Assembly (NCBI RefSeq): GCF_021462265.1
Contig: NZ_JAJONF010000042.1
Span: 16,677-80,676 of the forward strand
DNA length: 64,000 nt
Origin: Streptomyces shenzhenensis
GTDB lineage: Bacteria > Actinomycetota > Actinomycetes > Streptomycetales > Streptomycetaceae
Reading direction: 5' to 3'
In this document: positions 48,772 to 57,161 of the stretch, piece after piece
Numbering within the stretch: the first letter of the stretch is position 1
How the letters are laid out: each line of letters opens with the position of its first letter
Notes under the pieces: model-generated
Databases searched by the model: none
Seen by the model: the letters and a program-made list of their open reading frames with translations, nothing else
Told to the model about the DNA's origin: nothing
Program-made: the position numbers and the translations under genes

Positions 48772-49878
48772 GTGAAACCCCCCGTCCCCAGGTGGCAGCG
48801 CCGTTCCCCCGTACATCCCGGCGCCTGGTGGCTCTGGTCGCTCTCCCTCGGGGTCGCGGCGTCCCGGACCACCAACCCCCTCCTCCTCGCCCTCCTCGTC
48901 ACGGTCACCGCCTACGTCGTGGCCGCCTGCCGGCCCCGCTCCGCCCCCTGGTCCCGCTCCTACACCGCCTTCGCCAAGCTGGCCCTGGCCGTCCTCCTCC
49001 TCCGCCTCGCCTTCACCGTCGTCCTCGGCTCCCCCGTCCCGGGCGCGCACACCCTCGTCACCCTTCCCGAAGTGCCCCTCCCGCACTGGGCCCAGGGCAT
49101 CCGCCTCGGCGGCAGGGTCACCGCCGAGGCGCTCGTCTTCGCCCTCTACGACGGCCTCCGGATCGCCACCCTCCTCATCTGCGTCGGCGCCGCGAACGCG
49201 CTCGCCAGCCCGGCCCGGCTGCTCAAGTCCCTCCCCGGCGCCCTGTACGAGCTGGGCGTGGCGGCCGTCGTCGCCCTCACCTTCGCTCCGCATCTGGTCG
49301 CCGACGTGCAGCGGCTGCGGGCCGCCCGTCGGCTGCGCGGCCGCCCCGACTCCGGTGTCCGCGGCCTGCTCCAGGTGGGACTCCCGGTCCTGGAGGGCGC
49401 GTTGGAGCGCTCGGTCGCCCTCGCCGCCGCCATGGACGCGCGCGGATACGGCCGCAGCGCCGACGTCCCGGACCGGGTCCGCCGTACGACGGCCGCGCTC
49501 ACCCTCGGCGGTCTGCTCGGCGTGTGCGCGGGGACGTACGGGCTGCTCGCCGCCGAGGGCGGCGGCTACGGCCTGCCCGTGCTGCTGGCCGGGGTGGCCG
49601 CCGCGCTGGCGGGGCTGCGGCTCGGCGGCCGGCGTTCGCCGCGCACCCGGTACCGGCCGGACCCGTGGGACGCGCGGGCCTGGCTGGTGTCCGGGGCGGG
49701 CGCCGCGGTGGCCGCCCTGCTCACCCTGGCGTCGGTCCGCGATCCGGGCGCCCTGAGTCCCGGGGTCGTACCGCTTGTCGCCCCCGCGCTTCCGCTGTGG
49801 CCCGCGGCCGCCGTGCTGCTCGCTCTGCTGCCCGCCCTGGTCCTTCCCGGGGCCCCTTCCGAAAAGGAGCCGTCGTGA
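48772..49878 (+). CDS. cbiQ: ECF transporter T component (CbiQ family)
   Basis: 368 residues, longer than the usual 250-270 because of an additional C-terminal membrane part (about 270-360). Helices begin at about 18 (GAWWLWSLSLGVAASRTTNP). The coupling region to the ATPases shows the T-component A-x-G type motifs VQRLRAARRLRGR and AAAMDARGYGRSADVPDRV. The protein transmits ATPase movement to the S component. GTG 48772 is the first suitable start after the repeat array; the stop overlaps the ATPase start by four bases (GTGA). Confidence 0.9.
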   Translation: MKPPVPRWQRRSPVHPGAWWLWSLSLGVAASRTTNPLLLALLVTVTAYVVAACRPRSAPWSRSYTAFAKLALAVLLLRLAFTVVLGSPVPGAHTLVTLPEVPLPHWAQGIRLGGRVTAEALVFALYDGLRIATLLICVGAANALASPARLLKSLPGALYELGVAAVVALTFAPHLVADVQRLRAARRLRGRPDSGVRGLLQVGLPVLEGALERSVALAAAMDARGYGRSADVPDRVRRTTAALTLGGLLGVCAGTYGLLAAEGGGYGLPVLLAGVAAALAGLRLGGRRSPRTRYRPDPWDARAWLVSGAGAAVAALLTLASVRDPGALSPGVVPLVAPALPLWPAAAVLLALLPALVLPGAPSEKEPS

Positions 49879-51485
49879 TCCGCTTCGAAGACGTCTCCGT
49901 CACCTACGACGGCGCGGCCCGGCCCGCCGTCCAGGGCGTCGACTTCGAGGTGCCGGAGGGTGAACTGGTCCTCCTGGCCGGGCCTTCCGGCACCGGCAAG
50001 TCGACGGTTCTGAACGCCGTGAGCGGGCTCGTGCCGCACTTCACCGGCGGCACCCTGCGCGGCCGGGTGACGGTCGCCGGCCGGGACACCCGTACCCACC
50101 GGCCGCGCGAACTCGCCGACGTCGTCGGCACGGTGGGCCAGGATCCGCTCGCCCACTTCGTGACCGACACGGTGGAGGACGAACTCGCCTACGGGATGGA
50201 GTCGCTGGGGATCGCCCCGGCCGTGATGCGGCGGCGGGTGGAGGAGACCCTGGATCTGCTGGGGCTCGCCGAGCTGCGGGACCGGGCGATCGCCACGCTC
50301 TCGGGCGGGCAGCGGCAACGGGTGGCGATCGGGTCGGTGCTCACCCCGCATCCCGCGGTCCTGGTGCTCGACGAGCCGACCTCCGCCCTGGACCCCGCCG
50401 CCGCCGAGGAGGTGCTGGCCGTACTGCAGCGGCTGGTGCACGACCTGGGGACGACGGTGCTGCTGGCCGAGCACCGGCTGGAGCGGGTGGTGCAGTACGC
50501 CGACCGGGTCGTGCTGCTTCCCGGGGACGGGGCCGCCCCGGTGTGCGGGACGCCCGCCGAGGTGATGGCCGTGTCGCCGGTGTGTCCGCCGGTGGTGGAG
50601 CTGGGACGGCTGGCCGGCTGGTCGCCGCTGCCGATGACCGTGCGGGACGCCCGGCGGCGGGCGGTGGCGTCCGGGCTGCGGGACCGCCTCAGCGGGCGGG
50701 CCCCGGCCCCGCGGTCCGTGGCGGACCCCGGGGCCGCCCTCGCCGAGGTCCGCTCCCTGGCCGTGCGCCGGGACCGGGTCGACGCGCTGCGGGGTGTCGA
50801 TCTCGCCGTCGCCCCCGGCGAGACCGTCGCCCTCATGGGGCGCAACGGTGCCGGCAAGTCCACGCTGCTGAGCGCCCTGGTCGGGCTGGTCGCGCCGGAC
50901 TCCGGCACGGTGCGGGTCGGCGGCGCGGTCCCGCACCGCACCCGCCCGCGTGACCTCGTACGCCTCGTCGGGCTGGTCCCGCAGGAACCCCGTGACCTGC
51001 TGTACGCCGACACGGTCGGTGCCGAGTGCGCGGCCGCCGACCGGGACGCGGGGGCGGCGCCCGGGACCTGCCGGCGGCTCGTGTCCGGCCTGCTTCCCGG
51101 CGTCGCGGACGACTCGCATCCCCGTGATCTCTCCGAAGGGCAGCGGCTGGCCCTCGCGCTCGCCGTCGTCCTCGCCGCCCGGCCGCCGCTGCTCCTCCTC
51201 GACGAACCGACCCGCGGCCTGGACTACGCGGCGAAGGCCCGGCTGGTGGGCGTGTTGCGCGGGCTCGCCGCCGACGGGCACGCGATCGTGCTGGCCACGC
51301 ACGACGTGGAACTGGCCGCGGAGCTCGCGCACCGGGTGGTGCTGCTCGCGGAGGGTGAGGTCATCGCGGACGGGCCGACCGACGACATCGTGGTCTCCTC
51401 GCCGTCCTTCGCCCCCCAGGTGACGAAGATCCTCGCGCCCGAGCGGTGGCTCACCGTGGCGCAGGTCCGAAAGGCGCTGACATGA
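49875..51485 (+). CDS. ECF transporter ATPase with two ABC domains
   Basis: 536 residues. First ATPase: Walker A LLAGPSGTGKSTVLNAVSG (about 38), Q-loop GTVGQDPLAHFV, signature TLSGGQRQRVAIGSV, Walker B AVLVLDEPTSALD, His switch LAEHRLE. Second: Walker A ALMGRNGAGKSTLLSALVG, Q-loop GLVPQEPRDLLY, signature altered to DLSEGQRLALALAVV, Walker B LLLLDEPTRGLDY, His switch ATHDVELA. Both sites therefore look capable of ATP binding. It powers the CbiQ/S module as a fused A-A' pair. Overlaps both neighbours by four bases. Confidence 0.94.
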   Translation: MIRFEDVSVTYDGAARPAVQGVDFEVPEGELVLLAGPSGTGKSTVLNAVSGLVPHFTGGTLRGRVTVAGRDTRTHRPRELADVVGTVGQDPLAHFVTDTVEDELAYGMESLGIAPAVMRRRVEETLDLLGLAELRDRAIATLSGGQRQRVAIGSVLTPHPAVLVLDEPTSALDPAAAEEVLAVLQRLVHDLGTTVLLAEHRLERVVQYADRVVLLPGDGAAPVCGTPAEVMAVSPVCPPVVELGRLAGWSPLPMTVRDARRRAVASGLRDRLSGRAPAPRSVADPGAALAEVRSLAVRRDRVDALRGVDLAVAPGETVALMGRNGAGKSTLLSALVGLVAPDSGTVRVGGAVPHRTRPRDLVRLVGLVPQEPRDLLYADTVGAECAAADRDAGAAPGTCRRLVSGLLPGVADDSHPRDLSEGQRLALALAVVLAARPPLLLLDEPTRGLDYAAKARLVGVLRGLAADGHAIVLATHDVELAAELAHRVVLLAEGEVIADGPTDDIVVSSPSFAPQVTKILAPERWLTVAQVRKALT

Positions 51486-52366
51486 CCGGCCCGGTGCGGC
51501 TCGGCCCCCGCTCCCTCGCCGCCCTTGTCCTGGTCAGCGCCGTCGGGGTGGCCGCGTTCGGCTGGCCCTTCGTCGCCCCGCCCTCCTCCCGGATCGCCTC
51601 GCACGCCCAGGACGCGCCCTGGCTCTTCGCCGGGCTGCTGGTGCTGCTGGTCGCCGTGCTGGCGGCGACGATCGCCGAGTCGGGGCTCGGCCCGAAGGCG
51701 GTCGCGATGCTGGGCGTGCTGGCCGCGACCGGGGCGGCGCTGCGGCCGGTCGGCGCCGGCACCGCCGGGATCGAGCCGATGTTCTTCCTGATGGTGCTGA
51801 GCGGGCGGGTGCTCGGGCCGGGCTTCGGGTTCACCCTGGGCTCGCTCACCATGTTCGCGTCGGCACTGCTCACCGGCGGGGTGGGGCCGTGGCTGCCGTT
51901 CCAGATGCTGGCGATGGGCTGGTTCACGATGGGCGCCGGTCTGCTGCCGGGGCCCGAGCGGCTGCGGGGGCGGGGGGAGCTCGCGCTGCTCGCGGTCTAC
52001 GGCTTCGTGGCCGCGTTCGCCTACGGCACGGTCGTCGACCTGGCCGGCTGGCCGCTGCTGACCGGCACCGCGTCGAACATCGCCTTCGACCCGGACGCCG
52101 GGCCGGCCGCCAACCTGGCCCGGTTCCTCGCCTACAGCCTGGCCACCGCCATGGGCTGGAACCTGGGGCGGGCCCTGTGCACGGTCGTCCTCACCCTGGC
52201 TCTCGGGCCGGCGCTGCTGCGGGCGCTGCGCCGGGCCACCCGGCGGGCCGCCTTCGAGACCGCGGTCACCTTCGACGCCCCGGGGCGTGAGGCGTCGTAC
52301 GCGGGTGGTGACGGTGCCGGTGAAGCACCCCACATGACGCAGGTCACCTACGATCCGGAACAGTAA
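51482..52366 (+). CDS. ECF transporter substrate-binding (S) component
   Basis: 294 residues with about six membrane helices between 8 and 260 (for example SLAALVLVSAVGVAAFGWPF, LFAGLLVLLVAVLAATIAES, MFFLMVLSGRVLGPGFGF, LALLAVYGFVAAFAYGTVVD) and a hydrophilic 50-residue C-terminal tail. The segment LGPGFGFTLGSLTMFASALL TGGVGPWLPFQM is typical of the ECF S-component superfamily. The B12 riboswitch suggests cobalamin or a precursor as substrate; cobalt-type CbiM/CbiN features are absent. ATG 51482 overlaps the ATPase stop (ATGA). Last gene of the operon. Confidence 0.9.
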   Translation: MTGPVRLGPRSLAALVLVSAVGVAAFGWPFVAPPSSRIASHAQDAPWLFAGLLVLLVAVLAATIAESGLGPKAVAMLGVLAATGAALRPVGAGTAGIEPMFFLMVLSGRVLGPGFGFTLGSLTMFASALLTGGVGPWLPFQMLAMGWFTMGAGLLPGPERLRGRGELALLAVYGFVAAFAYGTVVDLAGWPLLTGTASNIAFDPDAGPAANLARFLAYSLATAMGWNLGRALCTVVLTLALGPALLRALRRATRRAAFETAVTFDAPGREASYAGGDGAGEAPHMTQVTYDPEQ

Positions 52367-52627
52367 TCGACCTTGTCCGTTACGCCCGTTTCATCACCCT
52401 TGCTGACCTGCGGTTTGAGAGCCGCGCCACACGGCGGACTGTTCCCGCTTATGCGACCTCCACTAGTAAAAGGGGTGATTGCGGACGGTTTTCCGGCCTG
52501 CTTCTCTGGACGACGTCGCCAGGCACCACAGGCCCCAGCGGGCCGCGGCGCCGACGCGCACGGACCGTCCCCGCGGCTGGTTCCGGAGCGCACGGCGGCT
52601 TCCTGTCCCCGACGAACGAGGTTCTCC

Positions 52628-53041
52628 GTGTCCGTGTCCTTCATCCGCCGCGTCGCTTCCCCGAAGAAGGCCCTCACCACCGCCGCCGTGGCCGCTGCCG
52701 CCGCCGGCCTGGCCCTGACCGCGGCGCCCGCCCAGGCCGCCACGACGTCGGCCTCCTCCGCCCAGGCGATCGCGCACAAGATGATTCCGGACCCCGCGCA
52801 GTACAACGCGTTCAGCAGGATCGTCGCGCACGAGAGCGGCTGGAACCCCTCCGCCACCAACTCCTCCTCCGGCGCCTGCGGCCTGGTCCAGGCCCTGCCC
52901 GGCTCGAAGATGGCGTCCGCCGGCTCCGACTGGAAGAGCAACCCCGCCACCCAGATCAAGTGGGGTCTGGACTACATGAACTCCCGCTACGGCAGCCCGG
53001 CCGCCGCCTGGACCTTCTGGCAGGCCCACGGCTGGTACTGA
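52628..53041 (+). CDS. Secreted lytic transglycosylase-like (SLT) protein
   Basis: 137 residues. Signal peptide (FIRRVASPKKALTTAAVAAA..., cleaved after APAQA) and a single SLT domain: SRIVAHESGWNPSATNSSSG (catalytic Glu), ACGLVQALPGSKMASAGSDW, WGLDYMNSRYGSPAAAWTFW. It lacks the LysM or other wall-binding domain that many homologues have. It should cleave murein glycan strands by an intramolecular transfer. GTG 52628 has ACGAGG upstream; the second GTG at 52634 is an alternative. The 260-base upstream gap holds a probable promoter but no riboswitch I can recognise. Confidence 0.92.
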   Translation: MSVSFIRRVASPKKALTTAAVAAAAAGLALTAAPAQAATTSASSAQAIAHKMIPDPAQYNAFSRIVAHESGWNPSATNSSSGACGLVQALPGSKMASAGSDWKSNPATQIKWGLDYMNSRYGSPAAAWTFWQAHGWY

Positions 53042-53226
53042 GCCGGCCCGTCGCACCCGCCCGCGGTCGATCACGGCGAGCCGCGCACCCGCCGCCGCTC
53101 CCGCCGCCGCGCGCCCCTGAACCACGGCACCCTCGTCCCCCTCCTCCGGGGCGAGGGTGTCGCCCGTCGCCCTGTGTCCGCACGTGGTGCACTGGGCCCG
53201 GAGCCAGCAGACCCGCCGGAGGAACG

Positions 53227-53913
53227 ATGACGACGGCCACCCCGCCCCGCGACCCCGAGACCCGCGGTGTGCGGCTGGTGGCCGTACTGCTGGCGCTGAT
53301 GCTGGTGAGCGGCCTGATCGACGCCGTCAGCTATCTCGGCCTGGGCCATGTCTTCACCGCCAACATGACCGGCAACGTGGTGATCCTGGGCTTCGCGGCC
53401 GCCGGGACCCCCGGCTTCTCCGTCCCCCGCTCGGCGACCTCGCTGGCCGCCTTCGCGCTGGGCGCGGCACTGGGCGGCCGGGTCGCCGCCCGGTTCGGCA
53501 CCGGCTCCCGCCGCCGGTGGACGCGGGTGACCCTGTCCGTGGAGGCGGCCCTGCTGACCGGGGCGGCCGTGGTCGCCTCCGCCGGGTCCGGCGCGGCGGT
53601 GACCAGGTACGCCCTGATCGCGCTGACCGCCTTCGCGATGGGGCTGCGCAACGCGAACACCCGCAAGCTGGGCGTGCCCGATCTCACGGCGACCACGGTC
53701 CTCACCACGACCCTGACCGGGCTCGTCTCCGAGTCCCGCCTCGGCGACGGCAGCAGCGACCGCACCCCGCGCCGCGCGGCCGCGGTCGCCGCGCTGTTCG
53801 CCGGCGCCGTCCTGGGGGCCTGGCTGATCCTGGACCGCGGTCCGGGGGTCCCGCTGGCCGTCGCCGCGGCCGTGTCCGCGGTACTGGCGCTGGTCGCCTC
53901 GGGGCGGGAGTGA
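53227..53913 (+). CDS. YoaK family (DUF1275) membrane protein
   Basis: 228 residues with about six membrane helices. The family signature near the N-terminus is SGLIDAVSYLGLGHVFTANMTGNVVILGF (about 27-55), followed by a mid-protein segment MGLRNANTRKLGVPDLTATTV. Members are integral membrane proteins of unknown transport function. ATG 53227 follows GGAGGAACG directly. A terminator lies downstream. Confidence 0.93.
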   Translation: MTTATPPRDPETRGVRLVAVLLALMLVSGLIDAVSYLGLGHVFTANMTGNVVILGFAAAGTPGFSVPRSATSLAAFALGAALGGRVAARFGTGSRRRWTRVTLSVEAALLTGAAVVASAGSGAAVTRYALIALTAFAMGLRNANTRKLGVPDLTATTVLTTTLTGLVSESRLGDGSSDRTPRRAAAVAALFAGAVLGAWLILDRGPGVPLAVAAAVSAVLALVASGRE

Positions 53914-53916
53914 CGC

Positions 53917-53969
53917 CGCGTCCCCGAACAGGTTCGCGTCCCGGAGGCGGCCCCCGTCTCGGGGACGCG
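53917..53969. terminator. Hairpin between the YoaK and CYP125 genes
   Basis: CGCGTCCCCGA (53917-53927) pairs with TCGGGGACGCG (53959-53969) around a 31-base loop. It separates two convergent genes and may serve both. Confidence 0.65.
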
Positions 53970-54045
53970 GGAACGGGGCCCAGGAGAGAGGGATGCCGCC
54001 TCCCCCGGGACGGGCCGGCGGCGCCGGGAGCCGTCGGCCCGGGTC

Positions 54046-55281
54046 TCAGGAAGTGCTGACCTGGAGGTGTTTCACGCCGTTGATCCATGCCGAGCGGAGC
54101 CGGTCCGGGTCGCTCACCAGGCGGAGGTTCGGCATCGCGTCGGCGACCGCGTTGAAGATCAGGTCGATTTCGAGGACGGCGAGGGACTTGCCGAGGCAGT
54201 AGTGCGGGCCGCCGCCTCCGAAGCCCAGGTGGGGGTTGGGGTCGCGGGTGATGTCGAAGCTGTCGGGGTCGGTGAAGACCTCGGGGTCGTGGTTGGCGGA
54301 GGCGTAGAAGACGCCGACCCGGTCGCCCTTGCGGATCAGCCTGCCGCCCAGCTCGGTGTCCTGGGTGGCGGTGCGCTGGAAGGAGTTGACCGGGGTGGCC
54401 CAGCGGACGATCTCCTCGGCGGCGGTCGACGGGCGCTCGCGCTTGTAGAGGTCCCAGGCCTCGGGGTGGGTCAGGAACGCGTGCATGCCGTGGGTGATGG
54501 CGTTGCGGGTGGTCTCGTTGCCGGCCACCGCGAGCATCAGCACGAAGAAGCCGAACTCGTCGGAGTTCAGGTTGCCCTCGTCCTCCGCCGCCACCAGGGT
54601 GGAGACGATGTCCTTGGCCGGGCACTGCTTGCGGTCGGCCGCCATGTTCATCGCGTAGGCGATCAGTTCGGTGGCGGACTCGGCGCCCACCTCCTCGGTG
54701 ATCGCGTACTCCGGGTCGTCGTAAGCGATCATCTTGTTCGACCAGTCGAAGATCTTGGCCCGGTCGTCCTGCGGGATGCCGATCAGTTCCGCGATCGCCT
54801 GGAGAGGGAGCTCGCAGGCGACGTCGGTGACGAAGTCGAAGGGGCCCGAACGGGCGCGGGCCGCGTCGACGATCGCCGCGGCGCGGGCGCGCAGGCGCTC
54901 CTCCAGGGCGCGGATGGAGCGCGGGGTGAAGCCGCGCTGGATGATCTGGCGGACCCGGGTGTGCTCGGGCGGGTCCATGTTGAGCAGGATCAGCCGCTGG
55001 GCGTCGATCGCGTCCCGTTGCATGTGCTCGCCGAAGCGGATGATCGCGGTGTTGAGCCAGGACGAGAAGATCTCGGGGTGCGTGGAGACGTACTTGACGT
55101 CCGCGTGCCGGGTGACGGCCCAGTAGCCGTCGTCCGCGAACCCGGCGAGGCCGTGCGGCTGCTGGATCCAGCGGACCGGTTCCGCCCGGCGCAGTTCGGC
55201 GAACTCCGGGAGCGGTACCCGGTGATGGAGCAGATCGGGGTCGGTGAGGTCGAACCCGTCGGGCAGCGCGGGACAGGGCAT
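54046..55281 (-). CDS. cyp125: Cytochrome P450, CYP125 family (steroid C26/27 hydroxylase)
   Basis: 411 residues. P450 marks: oxygen-binding I helix LMLAVAGNETTRNAITHGMH, ExxR in AEEIVRWATPVNSFQRTA, heme loop HLGFGGGGPHYCLGKSLA with the ligand Cys. CYP125-specific text includes LNMDPPEHTRVRQIIQRGFT, CELPLQAIAELIGIPQDDRA, KIFDWSNKMIAYDDPEYA and RSAWINGVKHLQV, close to mycobacterial CYP125. That enzyme oxidises the terminal methyl of cholesterol to start side-chain breakdown. It needs a ferredoxin such as the one at 38777. It is divergent from the fadA5-like gene; the shared region has a CTGACG-N5-TCAG motif 52 bases upstream and a KstR-type box. ATG 55281. Confidence 0.93.
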   Translation of the reverse strand: MPCPALPDGFDLTDPDLLHHRVPLPEFAELRRAEPVRWIQQPHGLAGFADDGYWAVTRHADVKYVSTHPEIFSSWLNTAIIRFGEHMQRDAIDAQRLILLNMDPPEHTRVRQIIQRGFTPRSIRALEERLRARAAAIVDAARARSGPFDFVTDVACELPLQAIAELIGIPQDDRAKIFDWSNKMIAYDDPEYAITEEVGAESATELIAYAMNMAADRKQCPAKDIVSTLVAAEDEGNLNSDEFGFFVLMLAVAGNETTRNAITHGMHAFLTHPEAWDLYKRERPSTAAEEIVRWATPVNSFQRTATQDTELGGRLIRKGDRVGVFYASANHDPEVFTDPDSFDITRDPNPHLGFGGGGPHYCLGKSLAVLEIDLIFNAVADAMPNLRLVSDPDRLRSAWINGVKHLQVSTS

Positions 55282-55332
55282 GGCGACTCACTCCCACCGT
55301 GTACGAGCCTGGACATGTGCTTCCGTAGCGTT

Positions 55333-55347
55333 CTGACGGGCCATCAG
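55333..55347. promoter_or_regulatory. CTGACG-N5-TCAG motif, copy 5 (CYP125 promoter)
   Basis: CTGACGGGCCATCAG, within a larger TTCTGA-N8-TCAGAA palindrome (55331-55350 with flanks), 52 bases upstream of CYP125. Confidence 0.65.
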
Positions 55348-55461
55348 AAATGGCCGGTTGCGGTGACGGTAATAACGGGTTCTACAACTCGCAAGGGGCA
55401 CGGTCCCCCCAATTGCGTGCACCCCCCTTGCGGTTGCGGACGCGCTGTCAGCAAACTGCAG

Positions 55462-55489
55462 GCAGAACTAGTACGCGTTCTAGTTCTGC
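55462..55489. promoter_or_regulatory. Palindrome with KstR-type box between CYP125 and fadA5-like genes
   Basis: GCAGAACTAG (55462-55471) and CTAGTTCTGC (55480-55489) are perfect inverted repeats with an 8-base centre. On the minus strand 55482-55469 reads TAGAACGCGTACTA, one mismatch to TNNAACNNGTTNNA. It is 64 bases upstream of the thiolase. Confidence 0.65.
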
Positions 55490-55552
55490 GTGGCGGGCCG
55501 GGCCGGGACGCCCCTGCGCCGCGCGGGTGACCGAGGAGAGGACCGAGCCCCC

Positions 55553-56722
55553 ATGGCCGCGGAACCCGTGATCGTCGAAGCCGTACGCACCCCCATCGGC
55601 AAGCGCGGTGGCGCGCTCGCCAATCTGCATCCCGCCTACCTGCTGGGCGAGACCTACCGAGAACTCCTCGGCCGCACCGGCATCCCCGCCGACGCGGTCG
55701 AGCAGATCGTCGGCGGCACGGTGACCCATGCCGGCGAGCAGTCCATGAACCCCGCGCGTACGGCCTGGCTGACCGTGGGGCTGCCCTACGAGACCGCGGC
55801 CACCACCGTCGACTGCCAGTGCGGCTCCTCCCAGCAGGCCTCGCACATGACCGCGAACATGATCGCCGCCGGGGTCATCGACGTCGGGATCAGCTGCGGG
55901 GTCGAGGCGATGTCGCGGGTGCCGCTGGGCTCGGGCTCCAAGCACGGGCCGGGCAAGCCGTTCCCCGACGAGTGGAACGTCGACCTGCCCAACCAGTTCG
56001 AGGCGGCCGAGCGCATCGCCCGCAACCGCGGCCTGACCAGGGAGGACGTCGACGCGCTCGGGGTGCTCTCGCAGGAACGGGCGGCGCACGCCTGGGCCGA
56101 GGAACGCTTCAAGCGCGAGATCTTCGCCGTGCAGGTGCCGACGACGGAGGAGGAGCAGCACGCCGGGCAGGGCATGTGGCGTCTCGTCGACAGGGACGAG
56201 GGGCTGCGCGACACGTCGGCCGAGGCGCTGGCGGGCCTGAAGCCGGTGATGCCGACGGCCGTGCACACCGCCGGCAACTCCTCGCAGATCTCGGACGGCG
56301 CGGCCGCCATCATGTGGGCGTCGAAGCGGATGGCCCGCGCCCTCAAGCTCCGCCCCCGGGCCCGGATCGTCGCCCAGGCCCTGGTCGGCGCCGACCCGCA
56401 CTTCCACCTCGACGGCCCGATCGACGCGACCCGCGCGGTGCTCGGCAAGGCCGGCATGAGCCTGAAGGACATCGACCTCGTTGAGATCAACGAGGCGTTC
56501 GCGTCGGTGGTGCTGAGCTGGGCCCAGGTCTTCGAGCAGAACCTGGACAAGGTGAACGTCAACGGCGGCGCGATCGCCCTCGGCCATCCCGTCGGCGCCA
56601 CCGGCGCCCGCCTCATCACCACCGCCCTGCACGAACTGGAGCGCACGGACAAGGAGTTCGCACTGATCACGATGTGCGCGGGCGGCAGCCTGGCGACCGG
56701 CACGATCATCCAGCGGCTTTGA
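55553..56722 (+). CDS. fadA5: Steroid 3-ketoacyl-CoA thiolase, FadA5-like
   Basis: 389 residues, the size of FadA5. Nucleophile Cys in TTVDCQCGSSQQASHMTAN (about 91), catalytic His in NGGAIALGHPVGATGARLIT and second Cys in LITMCAGGSLATGTI. Several segments are almost the same as mycobacterial FadA5, including DLPNQFEAAERIA, TAGNSSQISDGAAA, ARIVAQALVGADP and VEINEAFASVVLSWA. FadA5 releases acetyl- or propionyl-CoA from steroid side-chain intermediates. It is divergent from CYP125. The ATG at 55553 follows GAGGAGAGG at a somewhat long distance. Confidence 0.93.
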   Translation: MAAEPVIVEAVRTPIGKRGGALANLHPAYLLGETYRELLGRTGIPADAVEQIVGGTVTHAGEQSMNPARTAWLTVGLPYETAATTVDCQCGSSQQASHMTANMIAAGVIDVGISCGVEAMSRVPLGSGSKHGPGKPFPDEWNVDLPNQFEAAERIARNRGLTREDVDALGVLSQERAAHAWAEERFKREIFAVQVPTTEEEQHAGQGMWRLVDRDEGLRDTSAEALAGLKPVMPTAVHTAGNSSQISDGAAAIMWASKRMARALKLRPRARIVAQALVGADPHFHLDGPIDATRAVLGKAGMSLKDIDLVEINEAFASVVLSWAQVFEQNLDKVNVNGGAIALGHPVGATGARLITTALHELERTDKEFALITMCAGGSLATGTIIQRL

Positions 56723-57161
56723 GACGCTCCCTGACTGGAGGTCCGGGGAGCCCTGCCTGGGCCCCCTGACCCCTCCGGGACTTCCCGCCGCACCGCGCCG
56801 TGCGGGCACGCGTGCCCGTCTCACCTGCGCTCCACGGGCGCTGCCCGACGGTCATCCGGACGGCCTGGTTCCGTAATCCCCCGCACCCCGCCGACGGCGG
56901 CGAGAGAGCGCCCCGATAGGGGCGCGGGGCCGTATCGATGTGCGGCTCCGCCGCGTGGGCGCGACCAGCCCCCACCGGCCCGCAGCCGGCGGAACCCGCC
57001 CAGCTCCCCCCAGAGGCGCGCGGCCGTACGCCGAACCGTCCGCCCCGTCGGTCCGTACCGTCGGTGGACAGCCGGTGGCGGCCCGGAACGGCCCCGGGAG
57101 CCACGCCCTCCGCTATACCGTCTGTACTCCTGGTCACCGGCAGGGCGGAGGGCATCGGTTC
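56723..57161. other. Intergenic region with one dispersed repeat
   Basis: About 440 bases without a supportable gene. A copy of the 63-bp dispersed repeat lies at 56909-56973; the rest is GC-rich and shows no promoter I can define with confidence. Confidence 0.4.
56909..56973 (-). repeat. Dispersed 63-bp repeat, copy D
   Basis: Same orientation as copy B: CGCCCCGATAGGGGCGCGGG hairpin end, then GTGCGGCTCCGCCGCGTGGG and GCGACCAGCCCCC. Confidence 0.87.

Noticed and set aside
52367..52627. A c-di-AMP (ydaO-type) riboswitch before the transglycosylase gene, as seen before some streptomycete wall hydrolases
   Set aside because: I looked for the conserved blocks and could not find them; the leader is short.
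15006..56722. Complete cholesterol degradation pathway
   Set aside because: Ring-opening genes (kstD, kshAB, hsaC type) and mce importers are not in the window; only side-chain type enzymes can be supported.
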